From: Platanthera guangdongensis
Taxonomy: Eukaryota; Streptophyta; Magnoliopsida; Asparagales; Orchidaceae
Length of the DNA: 64,000 bases
Assembly: GCA_039583875.1 (NCBI GenBank)
Contig: CM077162.1
Span: forward strand, 62,354,822 to 62,418,821
Direction of reading: 5' to 3'
This document shows positions 33,302 through 44,650 of this stretch, one piece after another; position 1 is the stretch's first letter; the number at the start of each line of letters is the position of its first letter. The translations under genes were made by a program, and so were the position numbers. The notes below the pieces were generated by a model that worked only from the letters and a program-made list of their open reading frames with translations, was not told the origin of the DNA and searched no databases.

Positions 33302-34501
33302 TCACCTGATAGGCTCTTTCAATGACTTCCTCAGCACTGATATGTGGAACACATCATGCAAGCCGCTCAACTCTATTGAAACAGCAAGCTGATAGGCGGC
33401 TTCACCAACAAGCTCTAAGATCTCAAATGACCCAAGGTACCTTGGACTTAGCTTCTTCAGGCTTTGAATCCTTGATACGCCCTTGAATGGTTTGATATTT
33501 AGATAAACCCAGTCGCCCACGATGAACTCGACATTTTAGTGCTTGTCATTGTTGTATTTTGCCTACCTATCCTGAGCGATCAACATTCTCTCCCAGATTG
33601 TTCGTATAATTGAAGTAACATCTTGAACTTCCTTTCGCTTAAACAACTTAGTTTCACCCGTCTCCGCCCAAACCAAGGGGGTACGACACTTTCTACCATT
33701 AAAGGCCTCGAAGAACGCCATTTGAATACTCGCTTGGTAGCTATTGTTGTAAGAGAACTCGATCATAAAGAGATGATCTTCCTACCATTTTCTGAAATCC
33801 AAGGCGCATATGCGGAGTATATCCTCCATTGTCCTATTGATCCTTTCGGTCTGCCCATCAGTTTGATGATGGAAGGCTGAACTGAACTTCAACTTTGTCC
33901 CCAATAGGCGGTGGATTAGCCTCCAATCATTTGAAATAAAATGCCCATCACAGTCACTTATGATTCTATGCGGCACACCGTACAATCGCACTATGTTATC
34001 CGCATAGAGCTTTTCTAGCTTTTCAATTGAGTCACCTTTCTAGTTTAGAATAAAGTGCAAAAACTTTGTCACATGGTCTACGATTACCCAGACGACATAA
34101 TTACCATACTGTGATCTTGACAATCCATGCACGAAATCCATTGATATATTGTCGAACTTCCATTCCATAATCGTTAAAGACTTTAGGAATCCTCCTGGTT
34201 TCTGACATTCGGGCTTCACTAGTGTACAAGTATGACACTTCGCCACATAGTGAGATATGTCTTTCTTTAAACCTGACCACCAGAATAATGTCTTCATGTC
34301 TTTATACATATTTGTGCTCCCAGGGCGGACTAAGTAATTGTTAAAATGAGCCTCATACATCAACTCCTCCCGCAAGGTGCCAAACTTTGGGATGCACAAA
34401 CGGTCATTTTTCTGCAAAAGATGATCTTCATAAGAAAACTCATCATTAGACCCATCCACAGTTTCCTCTACGTAGCACTTCATGCTTTCATCAAGCTCCA
34501 A
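33302..34501 (-). pseudogene. Gypsy-3 integrase, broken
   Basis: HHCC: HFNNYLVRPGSTNM...CHTCTLVKPEC (34190-34380). Catalytic Asp in ISMDFVHGL, Asp in ISDCDGHF (33782-33991), Glu in TERINRTMEDIL. ALDFRKW then stops; the next piece is MIEFSYNNSYQASIQMAFFEAFNGRKC (33563-33766). The C-terminal module GDWVYLNIKPFKGV...YLGSFEILELVGEAAYQL is at 33302-33520. Four open pieces are separated by stops or small shifts. Confidence 0.82.
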
Positions 34502-34756
34502 TACTTATCGAATCCTGTATACTTGGTCATACTGCACCTCCATCCATGTTAAGCATGCATTTGTCATTGCACTCCTCTCGATACAAGAGATTCCCAAAGA
34601 TTCTAAATCACTGATGAGATGCTCATCATGTTCTAAAATCTAGTTTGCATGTACAGAAGTCCTTCAGCTCAATGCATCCACAACAACATTTCCCTTGTCG
34701 GGAATATAGTGAATTATGAAGGTGTAGTCCCCGAGAAACTCCATCCACCTTCATTG

Positions 34757-35950
34757 TCACTTGTTCAAGTCCTTTTGATTTATCAGATAATTTAGACTTT
34801 TATGGTACGTAAAGATATTGATCTTCACGCCATATAAATAGTGTTGCCAAAGCTTAAGAGCGAATGTCATTCCCGCTAACTCCAAGTCATGGACCAGATA
34901 ATTCATCTCATGAACTTTCAGTTGGTGAGAGCAAAAAATAGGGGTTATGGTCAGACGACCCTTCAAATCCTCAAAATCTTGCGCACACTCTGGCATCCAA
35001 ATAAATTTTTGATCCTTCCTTGACAATGTAGTGAGAGGTATAGCTAACCGTAAAAATTTCTCTACGAATAGCCTAAAGTTGCAAACAAGTCCAAGAAAGC
35101 TCCGGACTTCCGCCATAGTAGTCAACACAGGCAACTCCCATATCATAACTATCTTCACTAGATCCACCGCAGTACCCTCTCCAGTAACTACATGACCAAG
35201 AAAATGTACTGACGATAGCCAAAACTCACACTTAGAGAACTTTGACTTTGAGTCGGTTCCCCCTCAGGGTACGCAAAACCAACCTCAAATAATTTGTATG
35301 ATCCTCTTCTGACCGCGAGTATACCAAAATATCCTCAATAAAAACGATTACAAATCGGTCCAGATACTATTGAAAGGTCCTATGCATCAAATTAATGAAT
35401 ACTGATGGTGTGTTTTTTTAACCCAAACAGCATAACAGTGAACTCATAATGCCCATAACATGTGCCAAACACTGTTTTGGGGATATAACTTTCCCTTGTC
35501 CTCAACTGGTAATAGCCAGACTTCAAATCTAGCTTTGAATATACAGTTGATCCAGCCAATTGATCAAACAAATCATCAATTCTCAGAATCAAATACTTGT
35601 TCTTCTTCGCTAGCTTGTTCAGTTCACGGTAGCCAATGCATCGATGCAAGTTTTCGTCCTTCTTCTTCACAAAGAGGACAAGTGCACTCTAATGTGACAT
35701 ACTTGGACGTATACAACCTTGCTCTAGCAACTCCGGCAACTGAACCTTTAGTTATGCCATCTCCTTTGGCACCACATGGTACAGTGAGCCTCACACAAGT
35801 TTTGAACCTGGAACCAACTCAATAGCGAAGTTGATCTCTTGCTGAGGTGGAATCCCAGGGAGATCCTTAGGAAAAACACCCGCAAACTCCGACACAATAA
35901 AGGTGTCGCTTAAACTGAACTTCGGCTCGACAACCTCCAGTAGCATGAAG
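34757..35950 (-). pseudogene. Gypsy-3 RT and RNase H, with altered active sites
   Basis: The RT palm is at 35392-35670 ([31 protein letters not shown]). The catalytic box near 35330 reads [10 protein letters not shown], with Glu for the first Asp of FIDD. The thumb is RSFLGLV at 34990-35120. In RNase H the frame jumps from TPIFCSH to QLKVHEMNYLVHDLEL, deleting about 35 codons that hold the first catalytic Asp (YSDAS). EFAGVFPKDLPGIPPQQEINFAIELVPG (35791-35980) is the protease-RT linker. Confidence 0.82.
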
Positions 35951-36006
35951 AATAACTCCACACTCTTACGAACCACCTTGACCACTTGGAGATCGGACAT
36001 CAATAT

Positions 36007-38456
36007 TGTTGGGTCCATTGCCCACATTGTCCTATATTTTTAGAAGTCAAACAAGTCAATAATATACACAAAATTGTATTTGATGTATGTTCAATTTCAT
36101 ACACGCATGTTGGTCCATGTCACATTGATTGGGCAGGTATTTAAAGTGGTTGTGATAGGTGGTCACAAGGTAGAGAAGTGGAGAGACAACAATCTGTCTA
36201 AGTACACAGGCATTGAGTAAAGCCAGTTCACTCAACGCCAAATACCAAAAAGCACTGAGTAAGGAGTGGACTGTAAAAGCCAAGCAGTCTACAAAGCAAT
36301 TACACAGCTAAGTCCATAGACATTGAGTGAAGGCAGTTCACTCAATGCCATATATCAAGATTCGTTGAGTATAGTTGAATCTGTCAAAGCCTCAATATTG
36401 GTGTGCTGAAGATTCTATTAAGTCCACAGACGTCGTGTGATTACACTTCTCAACGCCATATACCAAGCAGCGTTGCGACAAGCTCAAGTAGTTAAAGATT
36501 CTGTCAAAGATATCTGGCTCAGTCCAGATGCATCGAGTGATTATAGCTCACTCGACGCCAAAGTTGAAGGAGTCGTGTGTTGTTAAAGCCTAAGGAAAGA
36601 GAAACAAAAAATATCCAAGTCCAGAGGCATTGAAGTGTTGACAGCTCACTCAATGTTCTCAACGCCTCAGTCCAGATGCATCGAGTGATTATAGCTCACT
36701 CGATGCCAAAGCCGAAGGCGTCGTGTGCTCTTAACGCCTAAGGAAAGAGAGACAAAAAATTATCTAAGTCCAGAGGCGTTGAAGTGATGACAGCTCACTT
36801 AATGTTCTCAACGCCTCAGCAAGCTGGCAGATTAGAGGAGCCAGCAAGTACAATAGCATTGAGTGATGAAGTTTCACTCAACACTCTCAATGCCTAGCAA
36901 ATAAAGGAAGTTGCAACTAAGTCAAGGGGCATTGAGTGATGTCAACACACTCAATTCCTGGCTGTGTAGATGAGTTTAAAAAAGTCTAGTGCGTTGAGTG
37001 AAGCCAATTCACTGAACGCACTCAACTCCTGATCTTACAGAGATTTTGACTAAGTGTAGATACGTTGAGTAAAAGTCATTCACTCAACGCCTGTAGTGGA
37101 TCTGAGAAATTGGCTAAGTCCATAACTGATGACGTCAGCCAAAGTCAACAAAAGTCAACTGAGTTCAAATTACTTGCAGGAAAGCTACAGAATACGCCAA
37201 AAAGCGTCGGAGGTCTACTGTACGTCTTCTTCCGTTAAAGAAATTTACAGCTGTCAACTGCAGGTGGTCCCTACTGCTTCTTGGTGCCGTTAATCGGCAA
37301 AAGATAAATGGAACAAGTTCACAAGGAGAACCGAAAAGACTTTTAGGGTTTTATTCTTTTCACAAAGTTGCGGCTGAACTTCATCTTCCTCACCATAGCA
37401 TTCAAGCCCAAGCTTGAAGTTGAATTAGCTGAACTAAAAGTTCTTCAAAGTTAGCTATAACAATTTCTTTTATTACAGTAAGGTCATATAAGCTTCTGAT
37501 AAAGAAAAAGAAGCAGAGCTTTCAGGTTTCTACAAGGTCAGGTTTGTTGTTTGAAGAACTCAAGATCTGTCAAGTTTTCAGTCTTCTTCTGTAAGTTCAG
37601 AAACAAATTTCTGAGATACTTCCAGCACTAGCAGCAGCTTATTGAAGATTAGGTTCTAGGTGTTGGGTAGGAATTTAGGGTTGAGATAACTCAGCACAAG
37701 AAACAGACACAAAAATATTTCTATGTTAAATCAACACAAACAAAACCCCTTTCATTTCTATAGCATCCTTTTGGATCTTAGTTGTAAGGCCTTTGTGCCT
37801 GAGGTAGGGCAGATTTTCCTGAGTGTAGGATCCAGTTTTGGATCTGAGTTGTAGGACATTTGGTTCTGAGGCAAGATCCTTTTGGATCTAAGCTGTAAGG
37901 TCATTATGTCTAACATAGGGCAGTTTGCTTGAGCTATAGGAGAGTCATACCCTCTAAGTGTAGGACCTTTGGGTCTAAGTGTAGGAACTAGATTTGGATC
38001 TGAGGTAGGGCCTTGTACTTGAGCTATATGGGAGTCATTCTATCTGAGATAGGGCTATCCTCCATAACCTGAGCTGTAATACTTGTGTTCAAGTTCGAGG
38101 TAGGTGATTAATTGATCACTGAGTTGTAGTAGCAAGTTTGCTCTAAGGTAGGGCTTTGTGCTTAAGTTATAAGTCTTGGAGGAGACTGTGAGATCCTGAG
38201 TGATATGAGGTTTAAGATCAAAGGAGCTGAGTTTTTGGAGAAGTTCCTTGTCCAACAAGAAGTTAGAAAGGTGGAAGGAGAGTGGATATACCCATTATCT
38301 AGGGAACCACTATAAATTCTGTGAGTGTTCTTTGTGGTTTATATTGAAAGCATATAACTACTAACTAAATACATACTAAGTTAAAGATAATAATAAAAGG
38401 CCAAAAACTTATTCACTCCCCTAGGTTATTAACTACCTTAAAATTAAAGATTTTCA
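36007..38456 (+). repeat. Copia-C 5' LTR (about 2.45 kb)
   Basis: Starts TGTTGGGTCCATTGCCC and ends AAAGATTTTCA two bases before the primer site. U3 holds a GAGTGA/TCACTC inverted-repeat array. The conserved U5 block GTGGATATACCC...GGGAACCACTATAAA is at 38281-38316 and the CACTCCCCTAGG block at 38410-38426. 37760-38250 is a degenerate region repeating 'GAGxTGTAGGxxCTTTTGGATCTxAG'-like phrases, also seen in the Copia-D LTR (42030-42340). Confidence 0.88.
36200..37110 (+). repeat. Inverted-repeat array GCGTTGAGTGA-N7-TCACTCAACGC in the Copia-C LTR
   Basis: About ten units, e.g. 36215-36255, 36320-36352, 36528-36562, 36670-36702, 36850-36890, 36995-37025 and 37066-37092. Arms are up to 11 bp and the spacer is mostly about 7 bases (AAGCCAAT, TTATAGC). 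Variants CATCGAGTGA/TCACTCGACGC keep both arms changed together in some units (36540, 36685), which looks like compensatory change. Confidence 0.85.
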
Positions 38457-38458
38457 AG

Positions 38459-38478
38459 TGGTATCAGAGGGAGGTTGC
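38459..38478 (+). other. Copia-C primer binding site
   Basis: TGGTATCAGAGGGAGGTTGC two bases after the LTR end; matches initiator-Met tRNA in its first 11 bases, as in Copia-A and Copia-F. Confidence 0.9.
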
Positions 38479-38534
38479 TCAAAAAGGAATTAACAGTCTG
38501 AGTGATCTCGTAGGGTAGCTACAATTCTGTACTT

Positions 38535-41101
38535 ATGGGTTCTGGAGAGAACCATAAGGATCTAGGTTCCATGAAACTCCCCATCTGTAGAAAGGAGAGT
38601 TTTGGAATCTGGAAAGAGAGGGTCAAGCTATTTATGTAAGTCTATGACCCAAGGATCTTTGTGACAGTCAAGGAGGGACCCTTCATCCCTATGAAGGTCT
38701 CAGTTATGGATGCTAATGTCTAGACACCTAAGACATATTTAGAGATGACTAAGGATGAAATCATCTTGGTTACATTGGAAAAGAGGGCACATAACATCAT
38801 TTTCTGTGCCATAGATGATTTAACCTTTCATAATTTGGTACACTGTCAGACCTCCAAGGAGATGTGGGACACTCTAGTAGTCAACATGGAGGGTACTAAA
38901 GATGTAAGAGATGACAGGAAGTCCATGCTCAACCAGGAGTATGAGGCTTTCAGGCAGTCCAAAAAAGAGAACATAACTACTTGCTATGAAAGAATTTTCA
39001 GGATAATTAATGAACTGAGGACCTATGGGAGGGTCTTCAGTCATTATGAGATTAATGACAAATTCCTAAGGTCTATCACTAGATACTAAGATACTAAGAT
39101 ATGTGTCATCAGAGAGGTGGCCAAGCTTGCTGATACTACTCCCCAAACACTATTTGGAAAACTGCTCGCTTATGAGATGCAGCTGGCTGCCAGGAAAGAG
39201 GAGGAGGCCACTAGCAAATCCCAAGCCAAGGAAAAGTCCTTGGCCTTCAGAGTAGACAACAACAAGAAGAGTAAGGAGAGGATCCCCTCTCCTCCAAGAA
39301 GACCAGCTAATTCAGACAGCTCAGGGTCAGGTGCATCAGACTACAGTATATCTGATGAGGATTTTGCAGCCTTCTCCAGGCATTTTTAGAAGCTGATGAA
39401 GAAGATATAGTGGAAGAGCACACCTTCCACCTCTTCTCATCATAGAAAAAACACTCCAAGGCTGACATGCATGATTCTAAAACTAGTAAATATAATTCCT
39501 CTAAAGTTATCTACTATTATTGTAGCAAACCAGGGCATATGATAACTGACTGTCCAGTGAAGATAAAGGAGGCTGGTGAGAAGAAACAACACCAACACAA
39601 TGGAAAGAAGGATAAGTCCTTCATTGCAAAGAAGGAGAAGAGCTGTACTAACTCATCTTCATTAGAGTCTGAAGAGGAAGAAGCCTATATCGGGCTGGTT
39701 GCTACTGCTAATGCAGAAACCGTAGACTATCCTCCATCAAGGAGTCCCTCTAACACTGTCAGAAAGTGACTTATAGGAGGATGATGAGGATGGAGATGCC
39801 TATAACTGCTATGGCACAATGGAAATGACTGATGAGGAATCCATCCAGGATCAGCCTGGTCAATGCAAGGTACATTCTCTATCTAGTTCTACTTTTGAGT
39901 TTGGGTATGAGACTAGTCCATGTACAAAAGCCTCTTTATCCAGTGATGAAGATGATTCTGAATCAGAAGAAGATATCAACTAATTGAATGATAGGTATGG
40001 CGAACTTCTCGATGCCTTTAAGAGGTGCAAGAAGTTATCTAAGAAGAAAGCTGAGGAGATTGCCTATCTTGAGCTAGCTGCAGCCCAGCAGACTGAGACA
40101 ACAACCATGCTAGATCAAAAGGCTAGGGAAGTTAGCCAACTTAAGAACATTACTCTCATCCAGATTGGCACCATCAAGTACATGAATAATCTCATCAGGG
40201 ATCATGAAGAGAGGATATAGAGGGAGAAAACAATAGTGGCTAGCTATTCTAAGCTAAGTAATGTGTTGCCCTTGACAGACTCCTCCTCTCAAAAAGGGAA
40301 GAAGGGGTTGGGATTCAAGGGAAACACAAGAGTTGCCCATTCTAAAGGGAAGGGCAAAGCTCCAGATCCACCTCTAGCTTCCAAGCCTCCCATTTCTTTT
40401 AGGAAAGTTCTGTTACCTTCTAATAGGTATAAACAAGAAAGCATCTATGGTCACTAGAAGAATTGTAGATCCACTGGTGTGAACAAAGATGTTCACAGCT
40501 ATAGTGGAAGATATAGCAGGGTGAGTGCCTTTAAGGCTACCCATGAAGAAATTAAAATGTCCCATCATGTACCATTTGTCTTTGGTGCTCCAAACCCTAC
40601 TCTCCAGAATGTGGATGCAGCCAATTTTCAGGATCTTTCAACAAAGACTCAAACCAAGGGTCAGTCTTTCAGCAAGCCTAATTTTGTTATTTTTGATGTT
40701 ATCAAGAGCATATTTTTTGAAAAGAAGATTGCCGCTGATGGCACTCAGTGTAGGCCAAATAAGCCAGCAAGAAGACTTACCTTCAGTCAGATCCTTCCTA
40801 AAAGGAACCTAAAGAAGGTTGCTGCTCCTCTTTCTTTTATTCAGTTAGTAGTTAACCACACTGCAGGGCCTGCGCAGAAAAGAAGATACATCATTCATGA
40901 ATGTTGGTGCTGTGGCAAAGTGGGCCACTATATTATAGACTGCTGACACAATCCAAGTGTGCCAAGAGTAGTTATTAGTCCACCAGTCAAAATAGTTGCT
41001 GGTAGACAAGTCCATTTTCAAACTAACATGCATCTAGGACCCAATACCTAAGGTAAAATAAATTATGTGATGCAGGGTAGTCCAAGTGTCCATACCCCTA
41101 T
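38535..41101 (+). pseudogene. gag: Copia-C gag, broken and cut before protease
   Basis: ATG 38535 aligns with the Copia-A start (GSMKLPICRKE.FGIWKERV). Most open pieces are in one frame (38745, 39117, 39984, 40236, 40479), with stops at about 38637, 38721 and 39087 and a local shift at 39390-39770. The first CCHC knuckle (39507-39550) reads YYYCSKPGHMITDC, with Tyr for the first Cys. A coiled coil lies at 40000-40220. The second knuckle CWCCGKVGHYIIDC (40903-40944) is intact and immediately followed by TGA. Compared with Copia-A there are about 130 extra codons (40455-40890) before the second knuckle. The sequence stops at QGSPSVHTPI, where Copia-A continues into WYLDSG. Confidence 0.82.
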
Positions 41102-42637
41102 TTTTGGGTACATTAGGAATTGTGTACCTGATTTGGAGAAGCCCTTTCAACTCAATGATATATGAAAATTCGTATTTGATGTATATTTAGTTTACTTGTG
41201 CAGTTTATATGTTGAAGGTAAAAATAAACTATGCACAAAAGTGTCGAGACACTAGACAAGTGTAGACACCTTTTTAAAAGCAGTGCTGAGATAAGGAACC
41301 AGCTGTGTCAACACTCAGGACTAGTGTCGACACATTTTACACAAGTTATGTCGAGACTGGAAGCAAGCTGTGTCGACACCCAGGACTTGGGTCGACACCG
41401 TTAGTCAAGAAACCAGCTGTGTTAACACTCGGGACTAGTGTCGACACATTTCACAAAAGCTGCATTTAGACAATAAGCTAGCAGTGTTGACACACTCGAT
41501 TAATGTCGACGTCCTTATAGGAGAAGTGTCGACACCCAGTATTGGTGTCAACAGAATCTAAGTACAGAAGTATCAACACCTCCTTGCAGAAGCTCTCAAG
41601 ACAGAAATTCTTCTAAGTCTAGAATTCGAAGCCTGATGTTCCGACAACCGTCAGAACTGTCAGATGTCAGTGGATTAACTAGGGTAGCCGACCACTCTTG
41701 CCAAAGCCTATATAAGTAGACCAACACAATAGAAACAGAAGAGTGATCATTCTTATTCTTCTCTTCTAAGTATGTCATAACAATTCTATAGAATTCTGAA
41801 GGTGGAGAGGAGGCAGATCATGGATCAACTTCAATCTTCTCCAGCCAAGTTCAACCATACCTTCTCCTTCAAGAAGCTTTGAAAAAGCTAAGAAGGGTTG
41901 AACCTTTTTCTTCACAGCCAAATTAAGGGAGAAGATTTCACAGCAAGATCTGATCAAGAAGAAGTCACTAGTCTCTTTCTTCCTGGGTGACACTTCAAAA
42001 CTCAAATTCTTTCTGTTATAATAATTTTGTAAGATCTAGTAGTAGATCTGAGGTGTAAGAGATTGATTTCTCTGAGTTGTAAGCCTAAATTATAAAGGCT
42101 GAGGTAGGGCTATGAGCCTAAAGTAGAAGAAGGGGCTATTCTATGAGTTGTAGGAACTGGAAGGTTCTGAGGTTGTAGGGTAAGGGTTTGCCTGATGAGT
42201 AGGAGGGGAGGTGCACTATGAGGTAGGGTTCTTGAAGAGAAACCTGAGTTATAGGATCTTGAGGATCTGAGGTAGGACATTGTTTTGTCTGAGTTGTAGG
42301 AGCCAACTGGGATCTAAGGTGTAAGATCTAATGATCTGAGGAAAAGTAAGGAGGAGTTTGGCCGAATCTGGTTCAATGTTAGATAGGCGAAGGAGGAAAG
42401 TGGATGTACTCATAAATTGTGAAACCACTATAAAACTACTGTGTGCTATGTTGTGATTTGTGTTGAGATTGGTAAATTAGATATGTGTTGTATTTAGTAT
42501 ATCAACTGTGTTCTTGAATACTGTGGCTATGTTAATAAACACACTAAGAAATTTATGTAACTTAAAGAAGCCAAGATTTAAATTGGACCTATTCACCTCC
42601 CTCTAGGTCACTCTCTATCCTAAATAGACACTTTATA
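41102..42637 (+). repeat. Copia-D 5' LTR with decayed GTGTCGACAC array
   Basis: Homologous to the Copia-A LTR: ACATT.G...GTACCTGATTTG.AGAAGCCC at the start and the palindrome region at 41240-41580. The palindromes are mostly degenerate (GTGTCGAGAC, GTGTTGACAC, GTGTCAACAG). The TATA box CTATATAAG is at 41708-41716. The U5 block GTGGATGTACTC...GAAACCACTATAAAA is at 42400-42436, and CACCTCCCTCTAGG just before the end. The end is decayed: ...CTTTATA instead of ...TTTCA. Confidence 0.85.
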
Positions 42638-42639
42638 AT

Positions 42640-42656
42640 TGGTATCAGAGAGAGAT
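42640..42656 (+). other. Copia-D primer site followed by the Gypsy-4 target site
   Basis: TGGTATCAGAGAGAGAT: the first 11 bases are the initiator-Met primer site. The last five, GAGAT (42652-42656), are the target site duplicated by Gypsy-4 and recur at 51087-51091. Confidence 0.92.
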
Positions 42657-44630
42657 TGTAATGCCCCGAATTTTGTGTGCGAGTTGGACGCGGAAAAAGA
42701 GTTTTTGGTGCCTGTAGGGGTACACGGCCTAGGACACGGGCGTGTCCAAGGCCGTGTCTGGCTGGTGATTTTTGGCCGTTTTCAACCTGAGAAGGACACG
42801 GCCAGAAACACGGCCGGATGACACGGGCGTGTCATCCGACACGGGCGTGTGCCAACCCGTGTCCCTACCCGTGTCCTGATGGGTCGTGTCTGTTGCCGTG
42901 GCGGTTATGCGTGACACGCCCACGAACACGGGCGTGTCGAGGAGCCCGACACGGGCGTGTCAGGTCAGACACGGGCATGTCTTTGCCCGTGTGCATTTCC
43001 CAGTTCGACGATCGTGCCTGGATCGAGGCATACGACCATGGACACGGCCGTGTGCCAAGCCGTGTGCGGCCCAGGTCTGGGGAATTTTGTGCAGATCCGA
43101 GCCGTTCATTTTCTTTAATTAGGATCCGACGGCCCAGAAGAAATCCTGCTCTGTTAAGGCCGGGAATAGGGAGTTATTCCCTCATTTTCTCTCCAAAGTT
43201 CTCCCCTTCCAAAGTGAGAGAGGAGAGGAAGAAGAAGGAGGTTTACGGCCGCCGGCGGAGCATCGGAGCACCGTTTCGAAATCGGAGAGCGGATCCGTGG
43301 AGGGAAGGTCGTTGCGATGAGTTCTAACCGCGTAGTTTTTCCATGGCGCCAAAACGGACTACAAGGGTAACGATTCTCAACTTGAGCGCTTGAAGCTCTT
43401 TCTTTCTGCATAGGGAATCCCGCTCCCGCGAGTATGCGGTGAGTGCGTGGTGTTCCTTGGGGTTGACGGGAATAGTCCCCCTTGTGTTGCATATAGAGCC
43501 CGGAATCGCAAGTACGGGCATAGGCATTGTGTGTGAAGCCTACCCGGACGTGTTTTGTGTGGATCGGTGATGTTGCATTTGATGTGGTTTTGCCGGAGAA
43601 GACTCCGTGCTTTGGATTTTTCGGGTTTCTATGCGGTAGATTGCAGCAGGGATCCTTGGAGGTTAGCTTCAAGGCGCACCCGGAAAATTGAGCGGAAACG
43701 TGTTCTGCTAACTTGGCGGTCTGGGAACCAGCCTTGATCATAACTGGGTTATGAGATTGTTTTGGAAAATTTGGGATCCGAGAGAAGCTTGGCCCGCGCA
43801 AAGGACTTAAATTGGACATGCGGCGTGAGCAACGGGCAAGTGGAATTGGACCTAGGCTATGTGGTTCGGTGCGAGAGACCCGAAGACGGGGACTGGACGT
43901 TGGCATAGTCGGAGCCTTAGACGGTGGTCAGAAAGGCTAAATGCTCACATGTTGTTGCCATCCTGGGGGTGGTGGTGAATGCACTGATGGGTCAGGGTTC
44001 ACCATGAATGTGCCCTGAGTGCACGGGGTGTTTGGCCGTGCGAGCCTACACCTGTGGCGAATTATAATTGCGCTATATGTATATTGTTGGGCTAATGTTA
44101 TGCAGGGAAAGAGCACCGCCGTCCCGAGTTAGGGGCGGGGTCGTTATAATTTGGTCGGCTTTTAGCTGACCGTTGCTTTATTTGCCACCGTGCGGTGGTA
44201 TGTGCTTGCAGGTTCTGCGGAGCCGAGCGCCAAATAGCGGGCTGGAGCCCATGTTGCTGTGCTGGCCCTAGAAGGCCGTAGAATAGTTATATTTATATAT
44301 ATTTCATGTGTGGCCGGCCTGCGAGCCGATGTATGTAAATCACTCTTTATTAAGTGAACATTTGTAAGGCCTTAAGGCCATGTACCTGTTTCTGTGTATT
44401 TGGGGTTTCATTCCTGTTGTTGTGGCTGTGGACATTCATATTGATGGAATTAATTTTGGGTTCTTTCAACTTTAAAATCTTCCGCTAGAATGCTCTGTGA
44501 TTAGGACGAGTAGTCTTAATTGGTTGGTTTGATTATTCATTTAGTATCCCTTCCGACTGTCTGTGGTATATGGCGTCGGGTTCCAGCTGGACCTTCTGTT
44601 ATATGCCATGCGACAGATGGGGGTGTTACA
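42657..44630 (+). repeat. Gypsy-4 5' LTR
   Basis: 1974 bp, TGTAATGCCCC...GGTGTTACA. The first 430 bases carry a GACACG-GG-CGTGTC inverted-repeat cluster. Holds the block CCATGGCGCCAAAACG...GGGTAACGAT (43341-43374) shared with Gypsy-2 and Gypsy-3. Compared with the 3' LTR it has one extra 18-bp unit (near 42830) inside the repeat cluster. Open frames on either strand inside it are not supported as genes. Confidence 0.95.
42715..43065 (+). repeat. GACACG-GG-CGTGTC repeat cluster in the Gypsy-4 LTR
   Basis: About ten copies of GACACGGGCGTGTC, ACACGGCCGTGT (a perfect 12-bp palindrome) or near variants in 350 bp. The same cluster is in the 3' LTR at about 49195-49525, with one unit fewer. Confidence 0.88.
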
Positions 44631-44633
44631 ATT

Positions 44634-44650
44634 TGGTATCAGACTTCTGG
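44634..44650 (+). other. Gypsy-4 primer binding site
   Basis: TGGTATCAGACTTCTGG begins three bases after the 5' LTR. The first 10 bases match the initiator-Met tRNA complement. Confidence 0.8.

Larger units (their letters stand above)
31807..36006 (-). mobile_element. Gypsy-3: 3' half of a decayed Ty3/gypsy element
   Basis: Minus-strand order: protease/RT linker (near 36000), RT, RNase H, integrase, polypurine tract, 3' LTR. Same lineage as Gypsy-2 and Gypsy-4 by protein motifs and LTR blocks. The 5' half is cut off at 36006 by Copia-C, and the outer end of the LTR at 31807 by Gypsy-2. It is the host of both and therefore the oldest element recognisable in the window. Confidence 0.82.
36007..41101 (+). 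mobile_element. Copia-C: copia element, 5' LTR, primer site and gag only
   Basis: LTR 36007-38456, primer site, gag with two CCHC knuckles, then cut at 41101 just before the protease by the Copia-D LTR. Its Gag matches Copia-A throughout, so it is a related SIRE-like family, but the LTR has a different repeat array. The left 5-bp flank AATAT (36002-36006) should recur right of the far end, outside the window. Inserted in Gypsy-3 between protease and RT. Confidence 0.85.

Noticed and set aside
43154..43906. 250-codon minus-strand open frame, with a 186-codon counterpart at 49637-50197
   Set aside because: It lies wholly inside both Gypsy-4 LTRs, antisense to the element, with no recognisable domain. 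Both copies exist only because the LTRs are nearly identical.
44634..44650. Possible tRNA gene fragments at TGGTATCAGAG sites
   Set aside because: Only 10-20 bases match and each sits directly after an LTR; these are primer binding sites, not tRNA genes.
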